A program made the translations under genes and the position numbers. From the NCBI RefSeq assembly GCF_000785435.2, contig NZ_JTDB02000011.1, positions 91,046-155,045 of the forward strand: DNA of 64,000 bases, written 5' to 3'. Of this stretch, positions 38,986 through 48,367 are shown piece after piece. Origin of the DNA: Paraburkholderia sacchari. GTDB lineage: Bacteria; Pseudomonadota; Gammaproteobacteria; Burkholderiales; Burkholderiaceae. Positions within the stretch are counted from its first letter, which is position 1; every line of letters begins with the position of its first letter. The notes beneath the pieces were generated by a model. That model searched no databases. It saw only the letters and a list, made by a program, of their open reading frames with translations, and was not told the origin of the DNA.

Positions 38986-40070
38986 CAGCGTTTTTTTATT
39001 GAAAGCGGGATGACGTCCTTCACGCGCGTGATGCCCGCCGGTTCGGGCGGCAGATAGCCCCAGTCCGCGTCGTCAGCGCGGCGGGGTTCCATCGCAGATG
39101 CGGCGTCCGGTCTTGCAGACTGCCCGCCTTCGCGGTCATCCTCACGCCGCACATCGGACTGGCCACCGGAATCCGCCGGACGCGCATCCGGCGACTGTTC
39201 GCGCCGCCGGTGGCACAGCACCAGTTCCGCAACGCGGTCGACGTGTGCGCCGGTCACGACGAGCGCCGCCTCCAGCGCCGCCAGCGCCCGCGCGGCGCGC
39301 AGCATCACCAGATCGGCCCGCAACCCATCGACGCGGGCTTCGATGCAGCGTGCGCTAACCGTCTCGTGCACTTCGTCGGCAAACGTCAGCCCCGACAACG
39401 CCGCGCGCGCCGCGCGAATCTGCTGCGCCAGTTGCAGCTGTGCCGTTGCATATGTTTGGCGAAACGCCTCGGGATCGAGATCGAACGCCATGCGCGTGCG
39501 GACGATCTGCTGCCGGATCTGTGCATCGAAGCAGTTTTCGAGCTGCACCATCAAGCCGAAGCGATCCAGCAACTGCGGACGCAACTCGCCTTCTTCGGGA
39601 TTCATCGTCCCGATCAGCACGAACCGCGCGGCATGACTGTGCGAGACCCCATCGCGCTCGACCACGTTGATGCCGCTCGCGGCCGCATCGAGCACGACAT
39701 CGACGAGCCCATCGGCCAGCAGGTTCACCTCGTCGACGTAAAGCACGCCGTTATGCGCACGCGCGAGCAGCCCCGGCGAAAACTTCAGCGCGCCGCCTCG
39801 CAGCACCAGGTCGAGGTCGAGTGTGCCAACCAGGCGGTCTTCGCTCGCCCCCAACGGCAGCGTCACGAAGTGGCCGTCCGGCAGCAGATCCGCCAGCGAG
39901 CGCGCTGCGGTCGATTTCGCCGTGCCTCGCGGCCCGCTGATCAGTACACCGCCGATCGACGGATCGACCGCTGCCAGCAGCAGTGCCTCGCGCAACGCGT
40001 CCTGCCCAATCAGTGCAGTGAGCGGAAACGGCTGCGGCATCGCCGTGGATATCGACTGCATCTGACTCAC
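38985..40070 (-). CDS. AAA+ ATPase, ChlI/CobS-like cobaltochelatase subunit
   Basis: This ~361-aa ATPase is related to magnesium-chelatase subunit I. It has Walker A GPRGTAKSTAARSL near residue 46, the ChlI motif GASEDRLVGTLDLD near 73 and Walker B VLYVDEVNLL near 108. The last ~70 residues are acidic, Arg-rich and low-complexity, like the linker of fused ChlI-ChlD proteins. The GTG start overlaps the cobN stop (GTGA). It would drive CobN-dependent cobalt insertion together with the VWA protein. Confidence 0.9.
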   Translation of the reverse strand: MSQMQSISTAMPQPFPLTALIGQDALREALLLAAVDPSIGGVLISGPRGTAKSTAARSLADLLPDGHFVTLPLGASEDRLVGTLDLDLVLRGGALKFSPGLLARAHNGVLYVDEVNLLADGLVDVVLDAAASGINVVERDGVSHSHAARFVLIGTMNPEEGELRPQLLDRFGLMVQLENCFDAQIRQQIVRTRMAFDLDPEAFRQTYATAQLQLAQQIRAARAALSGLTFADEVHETVSARCIEARVDGLRADLVMLRAARALAALEAALVVTGAHVDRVAELVLCHRRREQSPDARPADSGGQSDVRREDDREGGQSARPDAASAMEPRRADDADWGYLPPEPAGITRVKDVIPLSIKKR

Positions 40071-43000
40071 TGTAGCTTCTCCTCAATCTGCTGCTCGGCG
40101 GCCAGCAGGTGTTCTTCGATCTTTGCGCGGTAGTCGCCGGGCTCCTGCCACAGGCCGCGCCCGATTGCTTCGAGCAACCGCTCGCAAACCGAGCGCAGCG
40201 CGTGAGGATTGTGCCGCTGCATGAATGCCCGCGTGTCGTCATCGTTGACGCAGGCATCGGTCACGAGCGCGTACTGGTGATCGGAAATCACGCGAGCCGT
40301 GGCGTCGTAACCGAACAGATAATCGACTGTCGCGGCAATTTCGGCAGCACCCTTGTAGCCGTGTCGCTTGACGCCGTCGAGCCATTTTGGATTGACCACG
40401 CGCGACCGGATCACGCGAGCGATCTCTTCGCTCAAGGGCCGCACACGCGGTGCATCCGGGTTGCTGTGATCGGCGTGGTAAATCTGCGGCTGCTGTCCGG
40501 AGAAATGCCGCACGGCCGCAGCCATGCCCCCCTGGAACTGGTAATAATCGTTCGAATCGAGAACGTCGTGCTCGCGGTTATCCTGGTTCTGGAGCACCAC
40601 ATCGACGCTTGCGAGCCGCGTCGCGAACGCCGCCGGCGCGTGCTCGCCCGCGCTGGTCTGCGCATACGCATAGCTGCCCCACTCGCGGTACGCGCGCGCC
40701 AGATCCGCGTCGGTCTGCCAGTCGCCCTCGTCGATCATCTGTTGCAGCCCGGCGCCGTACGCCCCCGGCTTCGAGCTGAACACCCGCCAACCCGCCCGGC
40801 GGCGCGCTTCCTGCTGGTCCAGCCCGCGCGCGACCCAGGCATCCCGCTCGCGCAGCACGCGCGCGCGGACCGGATTGACATCTTCCGGTTCGTCGTCGAG
40901 TTCGGCCACCGCCTGCACCGCGGCGTCGAACATGTGCATCACGTTTGCGAAAGCATCGCGGAAGAATCCCGATACGCGCAGCATCACGTCGATACGCGGC
41001 CGGCCGAGCGCACTCGACGGCATGATCTCGAAGTCCGTCACGCGGTGGCTGCCGGGCGCCCACTTCGGGCGCACGCCGAGCAGCGCGAACGCCTGCGCGA
41101 TGTCGTCGCCGCCGGTTCGCATCGTCGCCGTGCCCCACACCGACAAGCCGATCGCGCGCGGATAATCGCCGTGCTCCTGCAAATGGCGCTCGATTAGTGA
41201 TCCTGCCGATTTCACGCCGAGCGCCCATGCTGCCTGCGTGGGAATCGCGCGTGTATCGACCGAATAGAAATTGCGTCCGGTAGGCAGCACGTCAGGCCGG
41301 CCACGCGACGGCGACCCGCTCGGCCCCGGTGGAACGAAGCGGCCTTCGAGGCCGCGCGTGAGGTGACGAAGCTCTTCATGGCCGCAAGCATCGAGGCGCG
41401 GCAGGACATCTGCGAATGCGCGCTCCAGCACCGCCGACGCATGCGTGAACGCGTGTTGATTCAGCGCGGGACCAGGCGTATCTCCATCCAGGTCGTCAAG
41501 CAGCTTCGCCGCCAGCAATTCGAGGCGCTCGCGCGTATCGCCGTTATGCCGCCACGGCGCATCGCTTACCTGCGCCAACAGCGCGGGACGCGGCCCGGTC
41601 CACGGCGCGGACCATTCGGCCGTCAGCGGATCGAATAGCCGGGCGATGCCCAAGTCTTTCGCAAGTGCATCGATCAGCCCGGCATTGCCGCCTTTTCCAT
41701 CGCCGACCGGAAAGCGCATCAGCGCAAGCAGCGTGTCGCGTCGCTCGCGCCCGGCAGGCGAACGGCCGAACACGTGCAAGCCATCGCGAATCTGCGCTTC
41801 CTTCAATTCGCATAACCAGGCATCGACGCGCGTGAGCAACTCGTCTTCCTCGTCCTGTCCGCGCGGCTTCGAAAGACTCAGCTCTTCGTGCAGACGGTGC
41901 TTGACGATCGTATCGAGGATGGTGCCTCGCAGCAGCTTCGCACGACGCGCATCGACCATCAGCGCCTCGTAATATTCATCGACCTGCCGCTCCAGATCCT
42001 GCAACGGGCCATAGGACTCGGCGCGCGTCAGTGGCGGCATCAAATGATCGATGATGACGGCCTGCGCCCGCCGTTTCGCCTGGCTCCCCTCGCCCGGATC
42101 GTTGACGATGAACGGATAGAGGTGCGGCATCGGCCCGAGCGTCAGGTCGGGCCAGCAACTGTCGCTGAGCGCGACGCTCTTGCCCGGCAGCCATTCGAGG
42201 CTGCCGTGCTTGCCGACGTGCACGAGCGCATCGACACCGAAAATCTCGCGCAACCAGAAGTAGAACGCCAGGTAAGCATGCGGCGGAACGAGATCGGCGT
42301 CGTGGTAGCTCGCGTAGTCGCCCGCCACGCGCGAGCGCGACGGCTGGATGCCGATGAACACGCGAGCGCAGCGCCAGCCGGCGATCATGAAGCGTCCCTG
42401 GCGAACCGTCGGGTCGTTTTCCGGCGGGCCCCAGCGCGCGTTCAACGCGTCGCGTACTTCGACGGGCAGTGCCGCGAACGACCTCAGATAATCGTCGAGC
42501 GGCAGGCTCTGCAATGCCGGACGCAGATCGCGCACCTCCGGATCGTTGGTCACGCCCTGCGTGAGTCGGGTCATCAGCGCATCGCCGTCTTCGGGCAAGG
42601 CATCGACGCGATAACCCTGCTCGCGCAGCGATCTCAGGATCTCGACGACCGAGGCAGGTGTGTCGAGCCCCACGCCATTGCCGATGCGCCCCTCGCTGAC
42701 CGGGTAATTGGCCAGCACGAGGGCCAGCCGCTTTTCGTCGTTGCGCAGGCTGCGCAACCGGCACCAGCGCCGGCTCAGCTCCGCAACGAACGCGACACGC
42801 TCCATGTCCGGCTGGTAGCGCACGACATCGACTTCGGTGTGGGGACAACGATACGCGAGCCCCTTGAAACTGATCGCCCGCGTAATGATGCGGCCGTCCA
42901 CTTCGGGCAGCGCCACATGCATGGCGATATCGCGCGAATTGAGACCTTGATTGTCCTTGATCCAATGGTCGCGATTCCCGCCGCTCAGGATGACCTGCAA

Positions 43001-43870
43001 AACCGGCGCGTCCACACCGAATACGGGCAACTGCTCCGGATCGTCCGGCGTCGATGCCGCGAAGGCCGTCGTGTTGAGCACCAGCCTAACGTCATGCTCG
43101 TCGCACAGCCGCGCAACGACATCGCGGCTCACGGCGTCCTTGAGCGAGGTGATCGCAATCGGCAGCGGATTCAGCCCGCGTGCCTCCAGCGCATCGATGA
43201 GCGCATCGAATACGGCCGTGTTCGCGGCCTGCAGATGCGCGCGATAAAAGAGGATCGCCACCACAGGCGCCGTGGCCTGCCAGCGGGCCTGCCAGTCGGC
43301 GGCCGTTGGCGTATCGCGTTCGGGATGGTAGAGCACTGCATTGGGCACCGGCATCGGCAAGGCCGGTTCGTCGCCCCAGTCGAGCGCATGCCAGGCAATC
43401 GCGCGCATGAAGGCCTCGGCGTTGGCCGGTCCGCCCTCGCGCAGGTATCGCCACAGGCGTGTGCAGAACGCGGGACTGGCCGTGCTTTGCGCGATCAGGT
43501 TCGGATCTTCCTGGAGGTCGCCCGAGAACATCACGAGCATCTGTCCGCGTTTTTCCGCGAGATCGACGACCCGCTCGATGCCGTAGGGCCAGTAAGCCTC
43601 TCCGCCGAGGTGATCGACCACCACGACGCGCGCATGCTGCAGCACGTCGTCGACGTAAAAATCGACCGAAGCAGGCTGGCGCAGCCAGGTGACGTTCGCG
43701 AGCCTCAGGCTCGGAAAATCCGGCCCGAGCCGCTCGACGACGCTCGCCAGCAGCGACAGCGTCGTATCCGCCGAGCTGAGCACGACGATGTCGGCCGGAC
43801 GTTGATCGATGCGGATCACGCCCGCCGTGTCGTCGACGAAGCCGCCCGGGACCGTTCGCAACAGGTGCAT
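40067..43870 (-). CDS. cobN: Cobaltochelatase large subunit CobN
   Basis: This 1267-aa catalytic subunit of the ATP-dependent cobaltochelatase inserts Co2+ into hydrogenobyrinic acid a,c-diamide. It carries the CobN/BchH family stretches GKHGSLEWLPGKSVALS, RVFIGIQPSRSR and QFQGGMAAAVRHFSG, with near-standard length. ATG 43870 fits the family N-terminus (HLLRTVPGGFVDD). It lies 22 bp after cobW and overlaps the ChlI-like gene by 4 bp, so metal delivery and insertion genes form one operon. Confidence 0.97.
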   Translation of the reverse strand: MHLLRTVPGGFVDDTAGVIRIDQRPADIVVLSSADTTLSLLASVVERLGPDFPSLRLANVTWLRQPASVDFYVDDVLQHARVVVVDHLGGEAYWPYGIERVVDLAEKRGQMLVMFSGDLQEDPNLIAQSTASPAFCTRLWRYLREGGPANAEAFMRAIAWHALDWGDEPALPMPVPNAVLYHPERDTPTAADWQARWQATAPVVAILFYRAHLQAANTAVFDALIDALEARGLNPLPIAITSLKDAVSRDVVARLCDEHDVRLVLNTTAFAASTPDDPEQLPVFGVDAPVLQVILSGGNRDHWIKDNQGLNSRDIAMHVALPEVDGRIITRAISFKGLAYRCPHTEVDVVRYQPDMERVAFVAELSRRWCRLRSLRNDEKRLALVLANYPVSEGRIGNGVGLDTPASVVEILRSLREQGYRVDALPEDGDALMTRLTQGVTNDPEVRDLRPALQSLPLDDYLRSFAALPVEVRDALNARWGPPENDPTVRQGRFMIAGWRCARVFIGIQPSRSRVAGDYASYHDADLVPPHAYLAFYFWLREIFGVDALVHVGKHGSLEWLPGKSVALSDSCWPDLTLGPMPHLYPFIVNDPGEGSQAKRRAQAVIIDHLMPPLTRAESYGPLQDLERQVDEYYEALMVDARRAKLLRGTILDTIVKHRLHEELSLSKPRGQDEEDELLTRVDAWLCELKEAQIRDGLHVFGRSPAGRERRDTLLALMRFPVGDGKGGNAGLIDALAKDLGIARLFDPLTAEWSAPWTGPRPALLAQVSDAPWRHNGDTRERLELLAAKLLDDLDGDTPGPALNQHAFTHASAVLERAFADVLPRLDACGHEELRHLTRGLEGRFVPPGPSGSPSRGRPDVLPTGRNFYSVDTRAIPTQAAWALGVKSAGSLIERHLQEHGDYPRAIGLSVWGTATMRTGGDDIAQAFALLGVRPKWAPGSHRVTDFEIMPSSALGRPRIDVMLRVSGFFRDAFANVMHMFDAAVQAVAELDDEPEDVNPVRARVLRERDAWVARGLDQQEARRRAGWRVFSSKPGAYGAGLQQMIDEGDWQTDADLARAYREWGSYAYAQTSAGEHAPAAFATRLASVDVVLQNQDNREHDVLDSNDYYQFQGGMAAAVRHFSGQQPQIYHADHSNPDAPRVRPLSEEIARVIRSRVVNPKWLDGVKRHGYKGAAEIAATVDYLFGYDATARVISDHQYALVTDACVNDDDTRAFMQRHNPHALRSVCERLLEAIGRGLWQEPGDYRAKIEEHLLAAEQQIEEKLQ

Positions 43871-43892
43871 GCGATGCCTGCCGTGAATGCGC

Positions 43893-45002
43893 TCAGGCCG
43901 GCGCGGCGACGGATTGCGCGCCTGATGCGGCATCAAGCGCGGCATCCAGCGCCGCGTCGAACGCGCGCTGAAGCACCGCTTGATCCAGATCCTCGCCGAT
44001 CAGGACGAAGCGGCTCGTACGCGCTTCGTCATCGCGCCAGCGGCGATCGAAATAGCTGTCGAAGCGCGCGCCCACACCCTGGATCACGAGACGCATCGGT
44101 GCGCCCGGCAGCGCCGCGAAACCCTTCGCGCGATAGATCGTGTGGTGCTCGACCAACTGCCGCAACGCGGCGATTGCGGCGTCGCGCGATGCAGGTGCGC
44201 CCGACACGACAACCGAGTCGAAATCGTCGTGATGGTGATCGGCATCGTGCGCCGAACCGTGATGATCGTGGCGCTGATCGATCGTCTCCTCGGACGCCGA
44301 GTTCAGGCCGAGCAGCACCGGCAGATCGAGCCGGCCATTGTGGGCAGGGACGATCTTCACATGCGCGGGAACGTCTTCGCGGATCAACGCGACCACGGCC
44401 GCCTGCTGCGCGCCATCGAGGAGATCGGTCTTGTTGAGCACGACGAGATCCGCCGCGCTCAACTGGTCCTCGAACAGCTCGTGCAGCGGCGATTCATGAT
44501 CGAGATTCGGATCGGCCTTGCGCTGTTCGTCCACGGCCTCGGGATCTTCGGCGAACTGCCCGCTCGCGGCTGCCGGGCCGTCCACGACCGTGACCACCGC
44601 ATCGACCGTGAAGCTGCTGCGGATCGACGGCCAGTTGAACGCCTGCACGAGCGGTTTGGGCAATGCGAGCCCCGACGTCTCGATCAGCACGTGGTCGATC
44701 TGGTCGCGCCGCTCGACGAGCGCTTCCATGACCGGGAAAAACTCTTCCTGCACGGTGCAGCACAGGCATCCGTTCGCCAACTCGTACAGTTGGCCTTCGG
44801 TCTCCTCGCCGGATTCATCGCACCCGATCCCGCAACCCTTGAGAATTTCGCCGTCGATCCCGAGTTCGCCGAATTCGTTGACGATCACGGCGACGCGCAG
44901 GCCGTTCGCATTGGACAGGATGTGACGCAGCAGCGTGGTCTTGCCGCTGCCGAGAAAGCCCGTGATGACGGTCACGGGAATCTTGCGCATGGAGGTGGAC
45001 AT
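43893..45002 (-). CDS. cobW: Cobalamin biosynthesis GTPase CobW
   Basis: This 369-aa COG0523 G3E-family metallochaperone GTPase is thought to supply cobalt to the CobN chelatase. Visible features are Walker A GFLGSGKTTLL near residue 15, the metal-binding CLCC motif (ANGCLCCTV) near 77, and NKTD for guanine recognition. A His/Asp-rich loop (DQRHDHHGSAHDADHHHDD) near residue 247 probably also binds metal. First gene of the cobW-cobN-chlI-vwa operon, under a cobalamin riboswitch. ATG 44990 is an alternative start. Confidence 0.96.
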   Translation of the reverse strand: MSTSMRKIPVTVITGFLGSGKTTLLRHILSNANGLRVAVIVNEFGELGIDGEILKGCGIGCDESGEETEGQLYELANGCLCCTVQEEFFPVMEALVERRDQIDHVLIETSGLALPKPLVQAFNWPSIRSSFTVDAVVTVVDGPAAASGQFAEDPEAVDEQRKADPNLDHESPLHELFEDQLSAADLVVLNKTDLLDGAQQAAVVALIREDVPAHVKIVPAHNGRLDLPVLLGLNSASEETIDQRHDHHGSAHDADHHHDDFDSVVVSGAPASRDAAIAALRQLVEHHTIYRAKGFAALPGAPMRLVIQGVGARFDSYFDRRWRDDEARTSRFVLIGEDLDQAVLQRAFDAALDAALDAASGAQSVAAPA

Positions 45003-45206
45003 GAAAGGTCTCGATGGCGGTGGTCGCGTGCATCATCGCGCCCGTGCAGTTGCAGGCACGAGGCTTGGGGCAAGGGGCGAAGCGGAATATTCCATCCGTA
45101 TTCGCGGCTCTTCGCGGTGGATGCGTGACGAAAGCGCGTGACGAAAACGCGCGACGAATGTGACGGTTCGGCAGCGCGCCGCCTACCCGCAGCGCGTGTC
45201 GTCTTC

Positions 45207-45430
45207 TCCGGCCGGTCTCCGGGCTGGCGAAAAGCCGCTTCACCTTCCCGCGCAACCTGTGGATGGACAGGCGTTGAGCGCAGTGGTCTTGCACATACGT
45301 GGCACGCATGTGTAGAAGTCGGCCGTGTGTCGCTCTCAAGCGACACGTTCGCTTACCGTTGCGGGGGCAGCACAGGTGGGGTCGCCGCAGCGCATCGCTG
45401 CATCGAACCGCTGTTTCCCGTTTAACTGCG
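45207..45430 (-). ncRNA. Cobalamin riboswitch upstream of cobW
   Basis: Read on the minus strand, the conserved blocks appear in order: GGGAAACAGCG, CCCCGCAACGGTAAGCG, ACCACTG, CGCGGGAAGGTGAAG and the B12-box-like GCCAGCCCGGAGACCGGCC. An optional extra arm is formed by GTGTCGCTT/AAGCGACAC-type pairing near 45325-45350. It lies about 200 bp upstream of cobW and should repress the chelatase operon when cobalamin is plentiful. Confidence 0.92.
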
Positions 45431-45563
45431 CACGTCGGAACGCGTGCGCGAGCACCAGATTAGCCGGGAGTGTAGGTGCCGCGTGCGCGCCAGTCAAGAA
45501 ACAGGCGAGCCTCGGGACTTGCCGCGGGCGTGTGGTATCGTGAAAAAAGAGATTTCCGGCTAT

Positions 45564-45588
45564 TTGCCTGTCGTTCAGGGACAGGCAA
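45564..45588 (+). promoter_or_regulatory. Perfect inverted repeat in the cobE leader
   Basis: TTGCCTGTC (45564-45572) and GACAGGCAA (45580-45588) form a perfect 9-bp inverted repeat with a 7-base spacer, ending 30 bp before the cobE start. It could be a stem-loop in the leader RNA or a dimeric-regulator operator. No riboswitch blocks surround it. Confidence 0.5.
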
Positions 45589-45618
45589 CGTTTCATCCCT
45601 TTTCGACACCTCCGAAAT

Positions 45619-46170
45619 ATGCATGCTCCTTCCGGCAACCCCGGTTCCCCGGCGATTCTGGTGACCGGCAAAGGGGCGTCGCCGACGCGCACCGATGCCC
45701 TGCCCGCTACAGGGCGGCGACCGGGTCTGTTGACCATCGGCCTGGGCTTCCGGCGCGATGTGACATCCGGCCAGATCGAGGCCGCCGTCCGGATGGCACT
45801 TGGGAGGCTGGAATCAGGCGACATGGCCGAAGTCATGTGCGTGGCCACACTGCAAGACAAAGCGCATGAGGCGGCCCTGCTGGCGTTCTGCGAACAGCAT
45901 CGGATGCCGCTGGTCGCCGTCCCGGCGGAGCAAATCAGCACCTGTCTCGACGAAAATCCGTTGCTCGCGCGTTCGCCAGTTGCACGCGAGAAACTCGGCG
46001 TCGACGGGGTATGCGAACCTTGTGCGCTGCTCGCTGCCCCCGGCGCCCGGCTGCTACGCGGCAAGCTCGCGCTCGATGGCGTCACGGTTGCCATTGGCAC
46101 GCTAACCCCAATGCACCCGATGCAGCCGGATCACACAGACAACAAACAAGGACATCATGAAGACCGATAG
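45619..46170 (+). CDS. cobE: CobE/CbiG C-terminal domain protein
   Basis: This 183-aa protein contains a CobE domain (LLTIGLGFRRDVTSGQIEAA near residue 37), equivalent to the C-terminal part of CbiG, which acts in the acetaldehyde/lactone-opening stage of corrin synthesis. It also shows CEPCALLAAPGARLLRGK. The N-terminal ~35 residues are not conserved in appearance and the ATG lacks a good ribosome site, so the start may lie further in. It overlaps cobO by 14 bp and diverges from cobW. Confidence 0.85.
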   Translation: MHAPSGNPGSPAILVTGKGASPTRTDALPATGRRPGLLTIGLGFRRDVTSGQIEAAVRMALGRLESGDMAEVMCVATLQDKAHEAALLAFCEQHRMPLVAVPAEQISTCLDENPLLARSPVAREKLGVDGVCEPCALLAAPGARLLRGKLALDGVTVAIGTLTPMHPMQPDHTDNKQGHHEDR

Positions 46171-46759
46171 CGAATCCCATCTGCGCATGACTCAACGCCG
46201 CCGCGAAGGGCACGAAAAGAAACAGGCTGCCGCCACGCACGAAAAAGGCCTGCTGATCGTCCATACCGGCAATGGCAAAGGCAAGAGCACGGCGGCTTTT
46301 GGCATGGCGGTGCGAATGCTGGGCCACAACGAGCGTCTCGGCGTCGTGCAGTTCATCAAGGGCGCGCTGCATACGTCCGAGCGTGATTTCCTCGGCGCAC
46401 ATCCGATGTGCGATTTCGTCACGATGGGTGATGGCTATACATGGAACACGCAGAACCGCGAGGCCGACATCGCCACGGCCCGCAAGGGCTGGGACCAGGC
46501 CGTCGCAATGATCCAGAGCGGCAACTACCGGATGGTGATCCTCGACGAACTCAATACCGTCCTCAAGTACGAATACCTGCCGCTCGATGAAGTGCTCGCT
46601 GTGCTGACCGCGCGTGGCCCGGAGCAGCATGTCGTAGTCACCGGCCGCCACGCGCCCGATGCGCTCATCGAGGCAGCCGATCTCGTCACGGAAATGCGCC
46701 TCGTGAAGCATCCGTATAAGGAGCAGGGCGTCAAGGCGCAGAAAGGTGTGGAGTTCTAA
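46157..46759 (+). CDS. cobO: Cob(I)yrinic acid a,c-diamide adenosyltransferase
   Basis: This 200-aa CobO/CobA(BtuR)-type adenosyltransferase attaches the adenosyl ligand from ATP to cobalt. The P-loop HTGNGKGKSTAAFGMA lies near residue 36, MVILDELNTVLKY near 125, and VTGRHAP near 161. AAGGA lies 5 bases before the ATG. It is located between cobE (overlap) and cobB (2-bp gap) in one operon. Confidence 0.96.
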   Translation: MKTDSESHLRMTQRRREGHEKKQAAATHEKGLLIVHTGNGKGKSTAAFGMAVRMLGHNERLGVVQFIKGALHTSERDFLGAHPMCDFVTMGDGYTWNTQNREADIATARKGWDQAVAMIQSGNYRMVILDELNTVLKYEYLPLDEVLAVLTARGPEQHVVVTGRHAPDALIEAADLVTEMRLVKHPYKEQGVKAQKGVEF

Positions 46760-46761
46760 CC

Positions 46762-48069
46762 ATGCCGTCTTGTCCAGCGCTGCTCGTCAGCGCGCCCGCC
46801 TCCGGCCAGGGAAAGACCACGATCACGGCGGGCCTTGCACTGCTGCACCGCCAGCTCGGCCGGCGCGTGCGGGTCTTCAAGACGGGGCCTGACTTCCTCG
46901 ACCCGATGATCCTGGAGCACGCAAGCGGCGCCCCAGTCCAGTCGCTCGATCTCTGGATGGCAGGCGAAGACGGCTGCCGCCGGCTGCTGGCCGAGGCCGC
47001 TGCGCAGGCGGATCTCATCCTGATCGAAGGCGTGATGGGACTCTTCGACGGCACACCCAGCAGCGCCGATCTCGCAGCCAGATTCGGCGTGCCCGTCGTC
47101 GCCGTGATTTCGGCGAAGTCGATGGCGCAGACGTTCGGCGCCGTCGCATTCGGTCTTGCGCATTACCGTTCGGATGTGGCGATACACGGCGTGCTGGCCA
47201 ATCATGTCAGTTCGGCGCGTCACGCGCAGATGATCCAGGCGGGCATGCCCGACGGGCTGCGCTGGCTGGGGCATCTCGCCCCATCCGCGCAGATGGCGCT
47301 GCCGGAACGGCATCTGGGGCTTCATCAGGCTGGTGAAATCGATCAGCTCGAATCGCGTATTGCCTTCACGGCCCAGGCACTCGCCGATACGGCGCTGGCC
47401 GAATTGCCCGCGGCCGTTTCGTTCGATGCAGCGCCGCACGATAGTCACCACGCGCAGCCACGGCTGCTCGAAGGAAAGCGGATCGCCATCGCTCGGGACG
47501 CAGCCTTCTCGTTCATCTATCCAGCGAACGTGAGTCTGCTGGAAAGCCTGGGGGCGCGCGTCGCGTTTTTCTCGCCGCTGGCAAACGAACCCGTCCCAAG
47601 TCATGCCGATGCGCTGTATCTGCCCGGCGGCTACCCCGAGCTTCATGCCGCTACGCTGGCGGGCAATGTAATAACCGCCGCCAGCATCCGCGGCCATGCA
47701 ACGGCCGGCAAGCCTGTGGTTGCCGAATGCGGCGGCATGCTGTATCTGCTCGACGAGCTGACCGATACCGAAGATCGCTCGACACCGATGCTCGGGCTAT
47801 TGCCGGGACGGGCGGCGATACAGAAACGGCTGGTCTCGCTCGGTATGCAGGCGCTCGAAACGAAGTTTGGAGTGCTAACAGGCCACACGTTCCACTATTC
47901 CAGCATGACGACTCCCCTGCAACCCGAAAGCCACGCCACCCGCGCGCAGACCGGCGCGCCCGGCGAGCCGGTATTCCGCTCGGGCGCGATCGTCGCAAGC
48001 TACATGCATGGATACTGGCCGTCCAACCCTGCCCTCGCGGCGGCGCTTTTTTGCGGCAAGCCCTTTTAA
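46762..48069 (+). CDS. cobB: Cobyrinate a,c-diamide synthase
   Basis: This 435-aa glutamine-dependent amidotransferase amidates the a and c carboxylates. It has an N-terminal dethiobiotin-synthetase-like ATPase domain (SAPASGQGKTTITAGLALL near residue 8) and a C-terminal class-I glutaminase domain with the nucleophilic Cys in VVAECGGMLYL near residue 322. It starts 2 bp after cobO. In the aerobic route the product is the substrate of CobN. Confidence 0.96.
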   Translation: MPSCPALLVSAPASGQGKTTITAGLALLHRQLGRRVRVFKTGPDFLDPMILEHASGAPVQSLDLWMAGEDGCRRLLAEAAAQADLILIEGVMGLFDGTPSSADLAARFGVPVVAVISAKSMAQTFGAVAFGLAHYRSDVAIHGVLANHVSSARHAQMIQAGMPDGLRWLGHLAPSAQMALPERHLGLHQAGEIDQLESRIAFTAQALADTALAELPAAVSFDAAPHDSHHAQPRLLEGKRIAIARDAAFSFIYPANVSLLESLGARVAFFSPLANEPVPSHADALYLPGGYPELHAATLAGNVITAASIRGHATAGKPVVAECGGMLYLLDELTDTEDRSTPMLGLLPGRAAIQKRLVSLGMQALETKFGVLTGHTFHYSSMTTPLQPESHATRAQTGAPGEPVFRSGAIVASYMHGYWPSNPALAAALFCGKPF

Positions 48070-48139
48070 CGAAACCGCACGGACGGCGGTCTGCCGTGCC
48101 CGGTGGCCTGCGCGATCCAGAATACGTTGCGCGCCGGGG

Positions 48140-48367
48140 TCAGCCAGCCCTCGTTGCGAGCTCGTCGAGCAGCGCGAGCCTGTCCGGATCGTCCATCGTT
48201 TTCCATGCCCGTATTTCGGCTCTGTTGCGCAGACAGCCTTCGCAATAACCGCTCTGCGGGTTCAACCGGCAAACATCGATGCACGGGGAACCGACCGGAC
48301 GCTGCGTTTTCGCTTGTTCGATCTTTTGCTCGAGACTCAGGCGCGGCGGTTGTTCGACGTTTTCCAT
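48140..48367 (-). CDS. DUF1289 family protein
   Basis: This 75-aa protein carries the DUF1289 cysteine cluster GSPCIDVCRLNPQSGYCEGC, which suggests a small metal or Fe-S site. The start at 48367 shares one base with the cobC stop (TGATG), so it is translationally coupled to cobC. Function is unknown; the four-Cys pattern is the only clue. It ends convergent with cobB. Confidence 0.82.
   Translation of the reverse strand: MENVEQPPRLSLEQKIEQAKTQRPVGSPCIDVCRLNPQSGYCEGCLRNRAEIRAWKTMDDPDRLALLDELATRAG

Noticed and set aside
38988-38999. T7 run after the ATPase/VWA hairpin as a + strand terminator
   Set aside because: No + strand gene lies upstream within 700 bp that would need it; the hairpin is better explained on the minus strand, though this was kept as an alternative.
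41888-44437. 849-codon plus-strand frame opposite cobN and cobW
   Set aside because: Entirely antisense to two confidently identified genes; Arg/His-rich composition typical of a shadow frame.
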